Assembly (NCBI RefSeq): GCF_029688925.1
Contig: NZ_JARUKY010000005.1
Coordinates: forward strand, 62,001 to 126,000
Direction of reading: 5' to 3'
DNA length: 64,000 nucleotides
Source of the DNA: Evansella sp. AB-P1
GTDB lineage: Bacteria > Bacillota > Bacilli > Bacillales > Salisediminibacteriaceae
This document shows, piece after piece, positions 1 through 8,113 of this stretch. Below the pieces are notes generated by a model. The model did not search any database and was not told where the DNA came from. It saw nothing but the letters and a program-made list of their open reading frames with translations. A program made the position numbers and the translations under genes. Within the stretch, counting starts at the first letter, position 1, and each line of letters begins with the position of its first letter.

Positions 1-17
1 AAATTTAAATTTTTATG

Positions 18-34
18 TTGTAAGCGTTTTCGGT
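18..34 (+). promoter_or_regulatory. Candidate cre (CcpA) site
   Basis: TTGTAAGCGTTTTCGGT agrees with the cre consensus (WTGNAARCGNWWWCA) except for the last A. It lies about 185 bases before a sugar-binding lipoprotein gene, so catabolite repression is plausible. A second near-match, TTGTAAGCGCTTGCTCA at 278-294, lies inside the gene over its lipobox codons. Both are assigned by eye; the window edge hides what lies upstream. Confidence 0.45.
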
Positions 35-219
35 ACGTGCTATTATAATTTTGAAATTTCAACATAAGTATTCACTTCATAATTTTAGCAGGTTTGTATC
101 TAATATTTATCTCTTTTGGAAAGGGGTGTTTGGTTGGTAAGTAACTACTTCATAATCTGATTGGCAAAGTTCATTAAGGGGACAGGAAAAATTTCGAATG
201 CAAATAAGGGGGATTTATA

Positions 220-1572
220 ATGACTGTTAAGCCAAGGATTTTCTCACTACTTTTTGTTTTTATCATACTGCTTTTCATTGTAAGCGCTTGCTCAGAAAAC
301 TCTTCTACTAGTGATAGTAACAACAACAGTAATAATAATACTACTACAACTGAGGATTCTAATACTGACGATGAAGAAGAAATTGAAATCCGTTATATGT
401 GGTGGGGAAGCCAAACACGTCATGATAGAATATTAGAATTGATTGATGTGTACGAGGAACAAAATCCAAACATAACAATTAATTATGAATTTTTAAATTT
501 TGATGATTTTGCAGAGAGGTTAGCCACTCAGTCAGCAGCTGGAAACGCACCTGATGTATTCTTTATTGTTGATCGGTGGTTACCACAGTATACGGATGCA
601 GGACTTTTAGCAGATTTACAACCGTACATTGATTCAGGGGCTATAAATACGGACCATATTGAACAAGCTTCTTTAGACCCTGGTTACATCGGAGACCAGT
701 TAGTTGGCTTAAACGCAGGTAGTAATGCATTTGCATTAGGTTATAATCCAGAAATGTTTGATGAAGCTGGTGTGCCATATCCTGAGCCAGGTTATACTTG
801 GGATGAGTACGTTGAAATGGGGCGTCAAGTACAAGAAGCATTAAATTTACCATATGGAATTACGATTGATGCACAACATGATCGTATGTTTGGTATTTGG
901 CTCAGACAACATGGATACTGGTTATATAATGAGGATGGAACCGGATTAGGTTGGGATGATGACCAACTTTTCCTAGATTTAGTTAACTGGAAGATGGAGT
1001 TAGTAGATGAAGGAATCGCACAACCTGCTGATGTTGCAGCAGCTGCTACTAATGTTGAAAACTGGTTACTTGTAACAGGAGACGCTCCGATGCAAATTAT
1101 TCATAGTAATCAAATTGTACCTGCACAACAAGCAGCAGATAAAGAATTTGCCATTACCACATTACCATTCCATGAAAATGGTGAATCAGGACAATATATT
1201 AGAGCTGGATTGTTCTATGCGATGAATGCTACTACAGATCACCCAGATGAAGTCATCCACTTTATGGATTTTATGACAAATAGTAAAGATGCTAATGATA
1301 TTTTACAAGCTGAATATGGAGTACCAATTTCCTCTGAAATTCGTGCTCACCTATACGCTGATGCTGACAGTGGTATTCAACAAACATTTGATTATATTGA
1401 TCTAATGGCATCTGAAATCGCTAGTTCAGCTCCACCTCCAATGCCACCAATTGGACAGGAAATGAACGTATTTTACCGAGATGTTTTTGATGAAGTGTGG
1501 TACGGTGTATCAACAGTGGAAGAAGCACTCGAAAAATATAAACAAGGTTTACAAGATATGATTGATAGATAA
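220..1572 (+). CDS. Sugar ABC transporter substrate-binding lipoprotein
   Basis: Extracellular solute-binding protein of the MalE/family-1 type, expected to capture a sugar or oligosaccharide outside the membrane. The start has a clear site (AAGGGGG before ATG). Residues 1-24 form a lipoprotein signal peptide ending in the lipobox VSAC, followed by a Ser/Asn/Thr/Asp-rich linker. The mature domain begins near residue 55 (IRYMWWGSQTRHDRI) and carries family features such as APDVFF and an aromatic-rich C-terminal half. No permease or ATPase genes are adjacent downstream, and a terminator follows, so it is an orphan here unless its partners lie to the left. The substrate cannot be told from sequence. 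Confidence 0.9.
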   Translation: MTVKPRIFSLLFVFIILLFIVSACSENSSTSDSNNNSNNNTTTTEDSNTDDEEEIEIRYMWWGSQTRHDRILELIDVYEEQNPNITINYEFLNFDDFAERLATQSAAGNAPDVFFIVDRWLPQYTDAGLLADLQPYIDSGAINTDHIEQASLDPGYIGDQLVGLNAGSNAFALGYNPEMFDEAGVPYPEPGYTWDEYVEMGRQVQEALNLPYGITIDAQHDRMFGIWLRQHGYWLYNEDGTGLGWDDDQLFLDLVNWKMELVDEGIAQPADVAAAATNVENWLLVTGDAPMQIIHSNQIVPAQQAADKEFAITTLPFHENGESGQYIRAGLFYAMNATTDHPDEVIHFMDFMTNSKDANDILQAEYGVPISSEIRAHLYADADSGIQQTFDYIDLMASEIASSAPPPMPPIGQEMNVFYRDVFDEVWYGVSTVEEALEKYKQGLQDMIDR

Positions 1573-1593
1573 ATCTGCTCTAAACTTTTAGAT

Positions 1594-1631
1594 GAGGAGT
1601 TGGTCTAGCGATGGGCCCTCCTCTTTTTTTT
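1594..1631 (+). terminator. Rho-independent terminator
   Basis: GAGGAG (1594-1599) pairs with CTCCTC (1618-1623), followed by a run of T. It ends the solute-binding protein gene and separates it from the next one. Confidence 0.75.
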
Positions 1632-1765
1632 ATCTTTATTAATCGATTATTATGAAACCAATCCTCTCTTTCTCACTATAAAAACGTTTAATTTTGACTG
1701 TCAATTGGAATAGTAGTAAGTATATATCATAGAGTAGTTAGAAGTAGAAATTGGAGGTATTCAAT

Positions 1766-2548
1766 ATGGAATTAGTACTCTCTTTAATAGTCCGTTTTAA
1801 AGAGCACAGACTGCTTGAATTAGCTGCCCAATGCTCCTATTATTTATTACTATCTATATTTCCTTTTCTCATATTTATCCTAACCCTACTTTCTTTTTTC
1901 CCTTTCACTTTTGAATCAAATTTAGAATTCATCCATGAAATTGTGCCTCAAAATATTGTAAGTGCCATAGAAAATCAGTGGTATCATATTTCTGCACAAC
2001 AAAGTACAAGCTTATTGTCATTCAGTATTATCTTTACTCTATGGACAGCATCACTTGCATTAAATACCATTCTTCGCCTACTTAATAGAGCTTATGATGT
2101 TACAGACGATAGAAAAATGATCATTGGAAGACTACTCTCCATTTTGTTAACCATTGGAATGTTTGTAGTTGTCCTTGTTGCATTAATATTTCAAGTTATC
2201 GGAGCAGCATTAGAAAATATTATAGCTATTGATTTAATTATATTCGAATTTGATATTTTACGTTGGGTTTTAAGTTCCCTTCTTTTATTCATCGTTTTTT
2301 CTTTGCTTTACTTAATTGGTCCAAACATACGCCTTAAAATAAAGGAAATTTATATTGGAGCAATTTTTGCTACTATTGGTTGGCAATTAACATCATTCAT
2401 TTTCTCCTTCTATTTAAATAACTTTGCAAATTACACAGCAACATACGGTACAATAGGTGCTGTGATCGCCCTTATGGTTTGGTTCCATTTATCATCTGTT
2501 ATTATACTTTTTGGTGGAGAAATAAACGCAGCACTAAAGGAAGGATAA
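1766..2548 (+). CDS. YihY/BrkB family inner membrane protein
   Basis: Integral membrane protein of the YihY/BrkB (formerly 'ribonuclease BN-like') family; the biochemical role of the family is unsettled. About six hydrophobic segments are visible. Family hallmarks include AAQCSYYLLLSIFPFLIF near the N-terminus and TYGTIGAVIALMVWFHLSS near the C-terminus. The 260-residue length fits. ATG at 1766 is chosen because GGAGG at 1753-1757 sits about 9 bases before it; an upstream TTG at 1751 would overlap that site. It stands alone between two terminators. Confidence 0.88.
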   Translation: MELVLSLIVRFKEHRLLELAAQCSYYLLLSIFPFLIFILTLLSFFPFTFESNLEFIHEIVPQNIVSAIENQWYHISAQQSTSLLSFSIIFTLWTASLALNTILRLLNRAYDVTDDRKMIIGRLLSILLTIGMFVVVLVALIFQVIGAALENIIAIDLIIFEFDILRWVLSSLLLFIVFSLLYLIGPNIRLKIKEIYIGAIFATIGWQLTSFIFSFYLNNFANYTATYGTIGAVIALMVWFHLSSVIILFGGEINAALKEG

Positions 2549-2563
2549 AGTTATCATTTGCTT

Positions 2564-2595
2564 AAAAGGATGATGGTTTTATCCTTTTATTTTCC
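2564..2595 (+). terminator. Rho-independent terminator
   Basis: AAAAGGAT (2564-2571) pairs with ATCCTTTT (2581-2588) around a short loop, with more T residues after it. It closes the YihY gene. Confidence 0.7.
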
Positions 2596-2666
2596 AGTTT
2601 TTTTATAATTATTTTAGGCAAAATAATATAGATAAAAAATAAAGTAATTTGAGGAAGTGTTAAAGA

Positions 2667-2789
2667 ATGTTCAATCAAGAAATTAAACGCATTTTATTAG
2701 GTAGTACGATAATGTCTTCACTATTAAGTTTGATTGTAATTGGGTTAACTTTATATCACCATCAACGTATAACAAAATTAGTAAAATAA
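2667..2789 (+). CDS. Small membrane peptide (40 aa)
   Basis: A 40-residue ORF starting MFNQEIKRILLGSTIMSSLL, with a single hydrophobic segment (about residues 9-29) and a basic tail ending in KLVK. GAGGAAG lies about 10 bases upstream. It sits in the otherwise empty gap between YihY and the CBO0543-type gene. The topology is positively charged on both flanks. I do not recognise a family. A genuine small membrane protein is likely but not certain. Confidence 0.5.
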   Translation: MFNQEIKRILLGSTIMSSLLSLIVIGLTLYHHQRITKLVK

Positions 2790-2864
2790 AATAGAGGACT
2801 GTGAAATAACTTTCATCTCAAAACAGAAAAGTACAAGCCATAGTAAAGTATTGAGGTAATGTAT

Positions 2865-3353
2865 ATGAATAAAAAATCAAGTATGTATTTTTTATCATTA
2901 ATTACGATAATTTCTTTGTTTTTATTACCATTCGCTATATACAAACGTTCATTTAAGGATTGGATTATTGTTTACCTTGTAAGTATTATTGGCAACTCTT
3001 TTGCTGATCGATATCTTGTCTCAAAGGGATATTTAAAATATAAAGTAAGACCATTCCCGAAGTATTTTTCCATCCATTTACCATTTGATATAATCCAATA
3101 TCCTTTACTGCTGTTATATTATAATCAGTGGACATTAAACAGTAAACCTCATATAACACTTTTAAAACTCTTTCCTTTTATAATACCTCAAGTTATTATC
3201 GAGAAGATTGCAGAAAAAAGGACTGATCTTATTACTTGGAAAAAAGGGTGGAATTCATATTACTCTTTTATTAGTCTTGCTATCAAATTTATTTTATGTC
3301 GGATTACAATTGGATCAATAAGAAAGCTAAATAAAGGGAGAGTTTCTACTTAG
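2865..3353 (+). CDS. CBO0543-type membrane protein
   Basis: Membrane protein of about 162 residues resembling the CBO0543 family common in Bacillaceae; function unknown. Recognisable stretches are FADRYLVSKGYLKYKVRP, PFDIIQYPLLLLYYNQW, IPQVIIEKIAEKRTDLI and KKGWNSYYSF. Four hydrophobic segments are visible. ATG at 2865 is preferred over ATG at 2859 because GAGG (2853-2856) is only 2 bases from the earlier codon but 8 from the later. A second, more distant relative of this type lies at 9382-9825. A terminator follows. Confidence 0.7.
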   Translation: MNKKSSMYFLSLITIISLFLLPFAIYKRSFKDWIIVYLVSIIGNSFADRYLVSKGYLKYKVRPFPKYFSIHLPFDIIQYPLLLLYYNQWTLNSKPHITLLKLFPFIIPQVIIEKIAEKRTDLITWKKGWNSYYSFISLAIKFILCRITIGSIRKLNKGRVST

Positions 3354-3371
3354 CTATATTTTGTAAAAAAT

Positions 3372-3415
3372 GTCCTAACAGAAGGAAGAATAAATCCCTT
3401 AATGTTAGGACGTTT
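3372..3415. terminator. Bidirectional terminator
   Basis: GTCCTAACA (3372-3380) pairs perfectly with TGTTAGGAC (3403-3411). T residues follow on the plus side, and an A run on the left gives T on the minus side, so it can serve both the CBO0543-type gene and purU, which converge here. Confidence 0.75.
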
Positions 3416-3447
3416 TGTTGTCTTTTGAAGCATAATTTAACCTATTA

Positions 3448-4347
3448 CTAAAATACAATCGTTTTATTTTTGTGCACAATAATTCTGTCTTCTAAGTGCC
3501 ATTTAACGGCCCTAGCTAATACACTTCTCTCAATAGATGCTCCAATTTTTTTTAGTCTATCTACATTGTCGTGATGACCAACTCGAGCAATATCCTGTTC
3601 AATTATTGGTCCCTCATCAAGATCGTTTGTCACATAATGGGAAGTAGCTCCTATAATTTTTACCCCGCGATCATATGCTCTTTCATATGGCTTTGCACCT
3701 ATGAATGCTGGTAAGAAAGAATGGTGAATATTTATAATCTTATTTGGATGTGCTTCTACAAATTCTGGTGTTAAAATTTGCATATATCTTGCTAATATAA
3801 TGATATCAATATTGAAATCTTTTAAGAGCTGAAGCTGTTGTTCTTCCACCTGTTTGCGAATATCCTTGTTTGCTGGAATGTGATAAAAAGGAATATCAAG
3901 TGCTTCTACAACACCTCTTGCCTCTTCATGATTACTTATTACAAGAGCAACGTCTGCAAGCAAATCCCCGCTTTGCCACTCCCACAAAAGTTCCAATAAA
4001 CAATGTAGCTCCTTTGATACGAAAATGGCAGCTTTTTTTATCTTATGTACTTGAATAAGGTTCCACTCCATGGAAAACTTTTCTCCAATTAAAGTGAATT
4101 GCTCCTCCATTGCCTTTATTTTTTCTTCAAGGGATGGACACTCAAATTCGATTCGAATAAAGAATGTTCCACCTTCAGGATTTGTAGAATACTGGCTTGA
4201 TTCAATAATGTTTGCATTAAATGAAAAGAACAATTTTGAAATTGCAGATACAATTCCCGGTTGGTCAGGACAACTCACTAAAAGACGACCACGATTCTTA
4301 TTCGTTTCTTGAAACGATGAAATCTTTTCTTTCATATGTATACTCAT
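3448..4347 (-). CDS. purU: Formyltetrahydrofolate deformylase PurU
   Basis: Hydrolyses 10-formyltetrahydrofolate to formate and tetrahydrofolate, balancing one-carbon pools and supplying formate to purine synthesis. An N-terminal ACT domain (about residues 20-95, with SCPDQPGIVSAISKLFF) is followed by a formyltransferase-type catalytic domain. The INIHHSFLPAF loop near residue 207 and the DEGPIIEQD stretch contain the conserved Asn-His-Asp catalytic set. At 299 residues it matches Bacillus PurU. AGAGAGG lies 8 bases before the ATG, and a TATAAT box is visible upstream. It is monocistronic, convergent with the gene to its left. Confidence 0.95.
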   Translation of the reverse strand: MSIHMKEKISSFQETNKNRGRLLVSCPDQPGIVSAISKLFFSFNANIIESSQYSTNPEGGTFFIRIEFECPSLEEKIKAMEEQFTLIGEKFSMEWNLIQVHKIKKAAIFVSKELHCLLELLWEWQSGDLLADVALVISNHEEARGVVEALDIPFYHIPANKDIRKQVEEQQLQLLKDFNIDIIILARYMQILTPEFVEAHPNKIINIHHSFLPAFIGAKPYERAYDRGVKIIGATSHYVTNDLDEGPIIEQDIARVGHHDNVDRLKKIGASIERSVLARAVKWHLEDRIIVHKNKTIVF

Positions 4348-4502
4348 GATAAAAACCTCTCTACTCTTTGATAAAAATTATTATACATCAAACTGTATGT
4401 TTAATTAAGTATAATTTTAACTAATATCTTTGATTAAATGAAACGAAATTTATAAAATAGAGTAATAGATATACTAGCATTCAATTTTAGGGAGTGATTA
4501 CA

Positions 4503-5279
4503 GTGGTCTTACAAGTGGAAAATGTTTCTTTGATTCGTGATGGAAATTGGATATTAAAAGATATAAATTGGGATGTAAAAAAAGGTGAGCATTGGGCACT
4601 ATTAGGATTAAACGGTGCTGGAAAAACTGCATTACTACATATGCTTTATGCATTTTATTTTCCAACGAAAGGAAATGTATCTGTACTAGGAAAGCGTTAT
4701 GGGAAGGATATTCTTGGTGAAGATCTACGGAGGAGAATTGGTCTCGTTTCTTCCATTTTGAAAGATAGAATTTACGAAGAGGATAGCGCATACCAAATTG
4801 TATTAAGTGGTGCTTTTGCTTCCATAGGTTTATATGGAACACCATCAGACGTGATGAGACATAAAGCACAGCAATTATTAAAGGAACTTGGGTGTTTTGA
4901 ATATGCAAACCGTAGCTTTCGAACTTTATCCCAAGGGGAAAGACAGCGAGTTTTAATTGCAAGAGCATTAATGGGTAATCCTGAATTGCTTATTTTAGAT
5001 GAACCAACAAACGGCTTAGATTTCCTTGCACGAGAGCAATTATTAGAAGTTATAGAAAGAATCTCAGAAAATCCAAACTTACCTACTATTATCTTTGTTA
5101 CTCACCATGTGGAAGAGATTTTGCCGTGTTTTAAAAAAACACTTCTTCTTAAGGAAGGAAAAGTTTTCACCTCAGGACGAACGGAACAAGTACTGACGAA
5201 TGAGGTACTAACTAATTTCTTTGATGTTCCGGTAAATGTATCATGGCAAAAAGACCGACCTATTTTAATGAAGACATAA
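4503..5279 (+). CDS. ABC transporter ATP-binding protein (YlmA-like)
   Basis: Cytoplasmic ABC ATPase of about 258 residues resembling B. subtilis YlmA. Walker A is GLNGAGKT (about residue 36), the signature is LSQGERQRV, Walker B is LLILDEPTNGLD, and the switch histidine is in FVTHHVEE. The canonical Ser of the signature motif is present, and the Walker A reads GAGKTALL. The GTG at 4503 is chosen because GGGAG sits 8 bases before it; the GTG at 4494 overlaps that site. No membrane partner is adjacent, so the transported substrate, or a non-transport role, is unknown. Confidence 0.88.
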   Translation: MVLQVENVSLIRDGNWILKDINWDVKKGEHWALLGLNGAGKTALLHMLYAFYFPTKGNVSVLGKRYGKDILGEDLRRRIGLVSSILKDRIYEEDSAYQIVLSGAFASIGLYGTPSDVMRHKAQQLLKELGCFEYANRSFRTLSQGERQRVLIARALMGNPELLILDEPTNGLDFLAREQLLEVIERISENPNLPTIIFVTHHVEEILPCFKKTLLLKEGKVFTSGRTEQVLTNEVLTNFFDVPVNVSWQKDRPILMKT

Positions 5280-5482
5280 AAAAGATCATTTATGAGAAGC
5301 TAACCACATCTAATCCCACTAGGGAAATTTAAATGTGAGACCTCATAAACCTAAAGCTTAAATGAATGGTGGTGAAAGCTTCATTTGTATTCACTAGGCA
5401 TTGTAATATCCCCTTCTTCTGAAAATATGTTAAAATCATTTTAAGATTTGTTGAAATATGTTAGAAGAAAGGATTAATGAAA

Positions 5483-5782
5483 ATGAACAAAGTAGAGGTT
5501 ATTGCCCGTAGAGTACTTGGTTGGAAATTACAAAGTATAAATAAGTGGTTTAGCGTTGAAAAAAATTCCTTTATTCAAGATTTTCAGCCAAATAAAAATC
5601 ATGATCATGCAATGCTCGTAGTAGATAGATTAAAGGAATTTGGTTTTACATATAAGGTAGAAGGTCAGTATAAAGTATTTTTTAATGACGTTTGTGGAAC
5701 GGGTGAAACTTTAGAGGAAGCAATTACAAATGCAGCTTTCGAATTAGCTGAATATGATCCTGTATCATGGGAATGGTTTTAA
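5483..5782 (+). CDS. Phage-ABA-sandwich (BC1872-like) small protein
   Basis: A 99-residue soluble protein resembling the BC1872/phage ABA sandwich group found in Bacillus genomes and phages. Visible elements are IARRVLGWK near the N-terminus, a central VVDRLKEFGFTYKVEGQYKVFF and the C-terminal GETLEEAITNAAFELAEYD. ATG at 5483 lies 9 bases after AAAGGA; ATG at 5477 is too close. The 200 bases before it (5280-5476) carry no gene I can support. The function is unknown; a phage origin is possible. Confidence 0.6.
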   Translation: MNKVEVIARRVLGWKLQSINKWFSVEKNSFIQDFQPNKNHDHAMLVVDRLKEFGFTYKVEGQYKVFFNDVCGTGETLEEAITNAAFELAEYDPVSWEWF

Positions 5783-5803
5783 AATATACACAAATTCTAA
5801 AAT

Positions 5804-5860
5804 ATCCCATCTAAGGCAAGCAGATCTCTATTTATCTGTTTACCTAGAGGGATTTTTTTC
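5804..5860 (+). terminator. Rho-independent terminator
   Basis: A long hairpin: ATCCC (5804-5808) pairs with GGGAT (5849-5853), inner segments CTAAGG/CCTAG and CAGAT/ATCTG extend it, and a T run follows. It ends the gene at 5483-5782. Confidence 0.75.
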
Positions 5861-5943
5861 TTCTAACTTCTAATCTCATATCTTTGTGAGTTACGGTGTA
5901 GGAGCTGAGGGCAGAGATTTGAATGAACGAAATGATTAATAGA

Positions 5944-5977
5944 AAAAACTGTGGAGTGTTTATTACCCACAGTTTTT
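5944..5977 (-). terminator. Terminator of the FrnE-type gene
   Basis: AAAAACTGTGG (5944-5954) pairs with CCACAGTTTTT (5967-5977). Read on the minus strand, the hairpin ends in a T tract 11 bases after the stop of the oxidoreductase gene. Confidence 0.75.
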
Positions 5978-5987
5978 CATCTTAAAA

Positions 5988-6632
5988 TTAATCGGCATTT
6001 GCCCCATACTCATTTAATATTTTCTCTAAAGCTAGAACAAATACATCTGTTGGTTGTGCACCAGTTAAAGAATACTTTCTATTTATTAAAAAAAACGGAA
6101 CACTCTGTATACCAAGCTGTGTTGCTTCCCTAATATCTTCCAGGACTTCTTCTTCCATTTTATTACTATTAAGCAACTCATTCACTTCCTTACGATCTAA
6201 ACCTACGTCTTCAGCTAAGCTCATTAACGATTCATGATCACCGATATGCTTTGATTCTGTAAAATAAGCCTTTAATATTCTTTCTGTCATTTCATGCATT
6301 AATCCTTTATTTTTAGCAAAGATGGTTAAGCGATGTGCATCAAAAGTATTCGTTAGAATTTGAGTATCCATCTGAAATTCTAAACCTTCAGAACGTGCCA
6401 TTTGTACCATGCTTTCCACATTTCCTTTTGCCTGCTCAATACTCATTCCGTATTTTGATGCTAATTTTTCATAAATATTATAATTAACATCTTTTGCAAT
6501 CGTGGGCTCCAACTGAAAGGAACGATACGTCACTTCAACTGATTGATCAATTTTTTTTAAAGCATCCTCCAGACGCCTTTTGCCAATATAGCAAAATGGT
6601 CAAGCAAAGTCTGTCCACATTTCAATTAACAT
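5988..6632 (-). CDS. DsbA/FrnE-family oxidoreductase with in-frame UGA at the catalytic Cys (candidate selenoprotein)
   Basis: Thioredoxin-fold thiol oxidoreductase of the DsbA/FrnE group, 214 codons if UGA is read through. The true start is ATG at 6632: TGGAGG lies 7 bases before it, and the reading begins MLIEMWTDFA. Codon 11 is TGA (6600-6602), then PFCYIGKRRLEDALKK and an open frame to 5988. Family members read ..CPWCYIGK or CPFCYIGK at this point, so the TGA replaces exactly the first, nucleophilic cysteine (U-P-F-C). The cis-proline region is IQSVPFFLIN. A hairpin at 6559-6579 fits a bacterial SECIS. Without read-through, translation would have to start at GTG 6533, which has no binding site and loses the active site. 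Alternatives are a TGC/TGT to TGA nonsense mutation or a sequencing error. No sel genes are in the window. Confidence 0.75.
6559..6579 (-). promoter_or_regulatory. SECIS-like hairpin after the UGA codon
   Basis: An 8-bp stem (AAGGCGTC with GATGCTTT, two G-U pairs) closes a 5-base loop TGGAG. The loop starts 28 bases after the UGA. Bacterial SECIS elements typically have the apical loop 16-37 bases after UGA with a G in its first two positions, both true here. The element lies within coding sequence, as in bacteria. Found by eye; folding energy not computed. Confidence 0.5.
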
Positions 6633-6655
6633 AATCTAACCTCCAGCTAATTTTT

Positions 6656-6985
6656 TCAATTCTTTTTTTGATAAATCCATTTTGTTTTCCCGTCTACTTT
6701 TTCTTTTGTGGTCATCCTTCTAATCAAACCTATTTCTTCAATCTCTTTTAATAGTTGTTGAACGGTGGATGTATCAAGTTTCCCTAAAAATACTTTCTCA
6801 GCTAATTCTTCAGTAGTAGGATTATTCTTCCCTTTGTTTTCTCTAATATATAATAAAAGCTTTACTCTTTTCTTCTGCCTTGCGTCTTCCTTATATTTTC
6901 CTGTAATGATATTTTTCAAGGGATCTTTTACAATTATTCCAAGTACAATACCAATGACAACTAAAAATAAATCATATAAAAACAC
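6656..6985 (-). CDS. Small membrane protein with C-terminal winged-helix-like domain
   Basis: About 109 residues: one hydrophobic helix (LFLVVIGIVLGIIV), a basic segment (GKYKEDARQKKRVKLLLYI), then a winged-helix-like part (PTTEELAEKVFLGKLDTSTV, LLKEIEEIGLIRR). The GTG at 6985 follows TGGAGG by 7 bases; the longer frame to 7069 lacks a binding site. It sits 23 bases upstream of the FrnE-type gene on the same strand, so the two are likely co-transcribed. No family recognised. A similar architecture (membrane helices, then a helix-turn-helix tail) is at 40049-40504. Confidence 0.6.
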   Translation of the reverse strand: MFLYDLFLVVIGIVLGIIVKDPLKNIITGKYKEDARQKKRVKLLLYIRENKGKNNPTTEELAEKVFLGKLDTSTVQQLLKEIEEIGLIRRMTTKEKVDGKTKWIYQKKN

Positions 6986-7072
6986 AATCAGACCTCCACC
7001 CAATAGTTTAACTAGTATAACCTTACCATTTTTTCTGATGAAAGGAAGAGTTAGTCCAATTAAATTCACATT

Positions 7073-7105
7073 AAAAAGACACGGTACATAGTAACGTGTC
7101 TTTTT
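7073..7105. terminator. Hairpin terminator
   Basis: AAAAAGACACG (7073-7083) pairs with CGTGTCTTTTT (7095-7105). It lies 10 bases past the stop of the minus-strand lipoprotein gene and before the 6656-6985 gene, separating the two units. Confidence 0.75.
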
Positions 7106-7115
7106 AACATTTAGA

Positions 7116-7781
7116 TTAATATGATACTATACCAAATATCTTCCAATTCCCCAATTCATCAGTTGATACGAGTACTTCGTCAACTACGCCAACAGTTCTA
7201 TCATTTGAACGAACCATTAGGTCAATGATGACAATATAATTTTCATTTGATGTCACTAACTCCTCAAATACCAAAGGAATTCGTACATCAATAGTTATTT
7301 CATCTGCAGAACGAATGGAAAAATCTTCAATCCTCCACCCATTAAGGGTTTGACTATCTTTGTACATATTAACATAATCTCTTTTCGTAACTCCTAAGTA
7401 ATCTAAATAACCAGTGTCTATAAAATGAATGGAGTCCTCAAATTCTTCAATCATTAAATGATGATAATACTCAAAGACAAGAGCTTTAATTGGATCATTC
7501 AGTTCTTCCTCATTTATTTCCTTTCCAACTGAACTTTCATTCTCTTCTTTTGAATTTTCGTTTTCATTTTCGTCGTTTGTACCTTTGTTTTCATTAGATG
7601 TATCAGTAGTCGATTTTTCTTGATTATTGTTTTGATTATCCTCATCCTCTATTACTTCATTCCTACTTTCCTCCTCGTTGTTCGTTTGATCTATATCTTC
7701 TTCGTTATCTCCAAATGTACAACCAACTACTAAGACAAGCGACATAGCAAGTATAATTATTGAAGCTATACCCTTTTTCAT
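7116..7781 (-). CDS. Lipoprotein with acidic linker, function unknown
   Basis: A 221-residue predicted lipoprotein: signal segment ending in lipobox VVGC (about residues 18-21), then an Asn/Asp/Glu-rich linker to about residue 95, then a compact domain of about 125 residues (KALVFEYYHHLMIEEFEDSI to NWKIFGIVSY). The domain's size and helix-rich start with beta-rich end recall NTF2-like secreted domains, but this is only an impression. AAAGGAGGAAGAGG precedes the ATG. It is transcribed alone, with a terminator after it. No function can be assigned. Confidence 0.75.
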   Translation of the reverse strand: MKKGIASIIILAMSLVLVVGCTFGDNEEDIDQTNNEEESRNEVIEDEDNQNNNQEKSTTDTSNENKGTNDENENENSKEENESSVGKEINEEELNDPIKALVFEYYHHLMIEEFEDSIHFIDTGYLDYLGVTKRDYVNMYKDSQTLNGWRIEDFSIRSADEITIDVRIPLVFEELVTSNENYIVIIDLMVRSNDRTVGVVDEVLVSTDELGNWKIFGIVSY

Positions 7782-8113
7782 CCTCTTCCTCCTTTTATTT
7801 CATACTTTTAACTATATGAATGAAGAGGATTGGTCGATACTAAAAACTTAATATTTACTCGAATAAATTTTATTTGTTGATTTTGAAAATATTGAAAATA
7901 GTAGTGCATGTTACGAAGTTATGTGGAAAAGCGAATGCATTGTGAATAATGGAGAGATCGGCAAACGTTTCTCTCTAATTTATGAAGTCGTTTATGATAT
8001 AATTGAAAAATAGGAACGTATACACACCAAATAGAGAATTACCTAAGTCCAACCACTCAAAAATATACTATAAGGTGTTAGAAGATGGTCTTGTAAAGAA
8101 AGGAAGCGTACAT

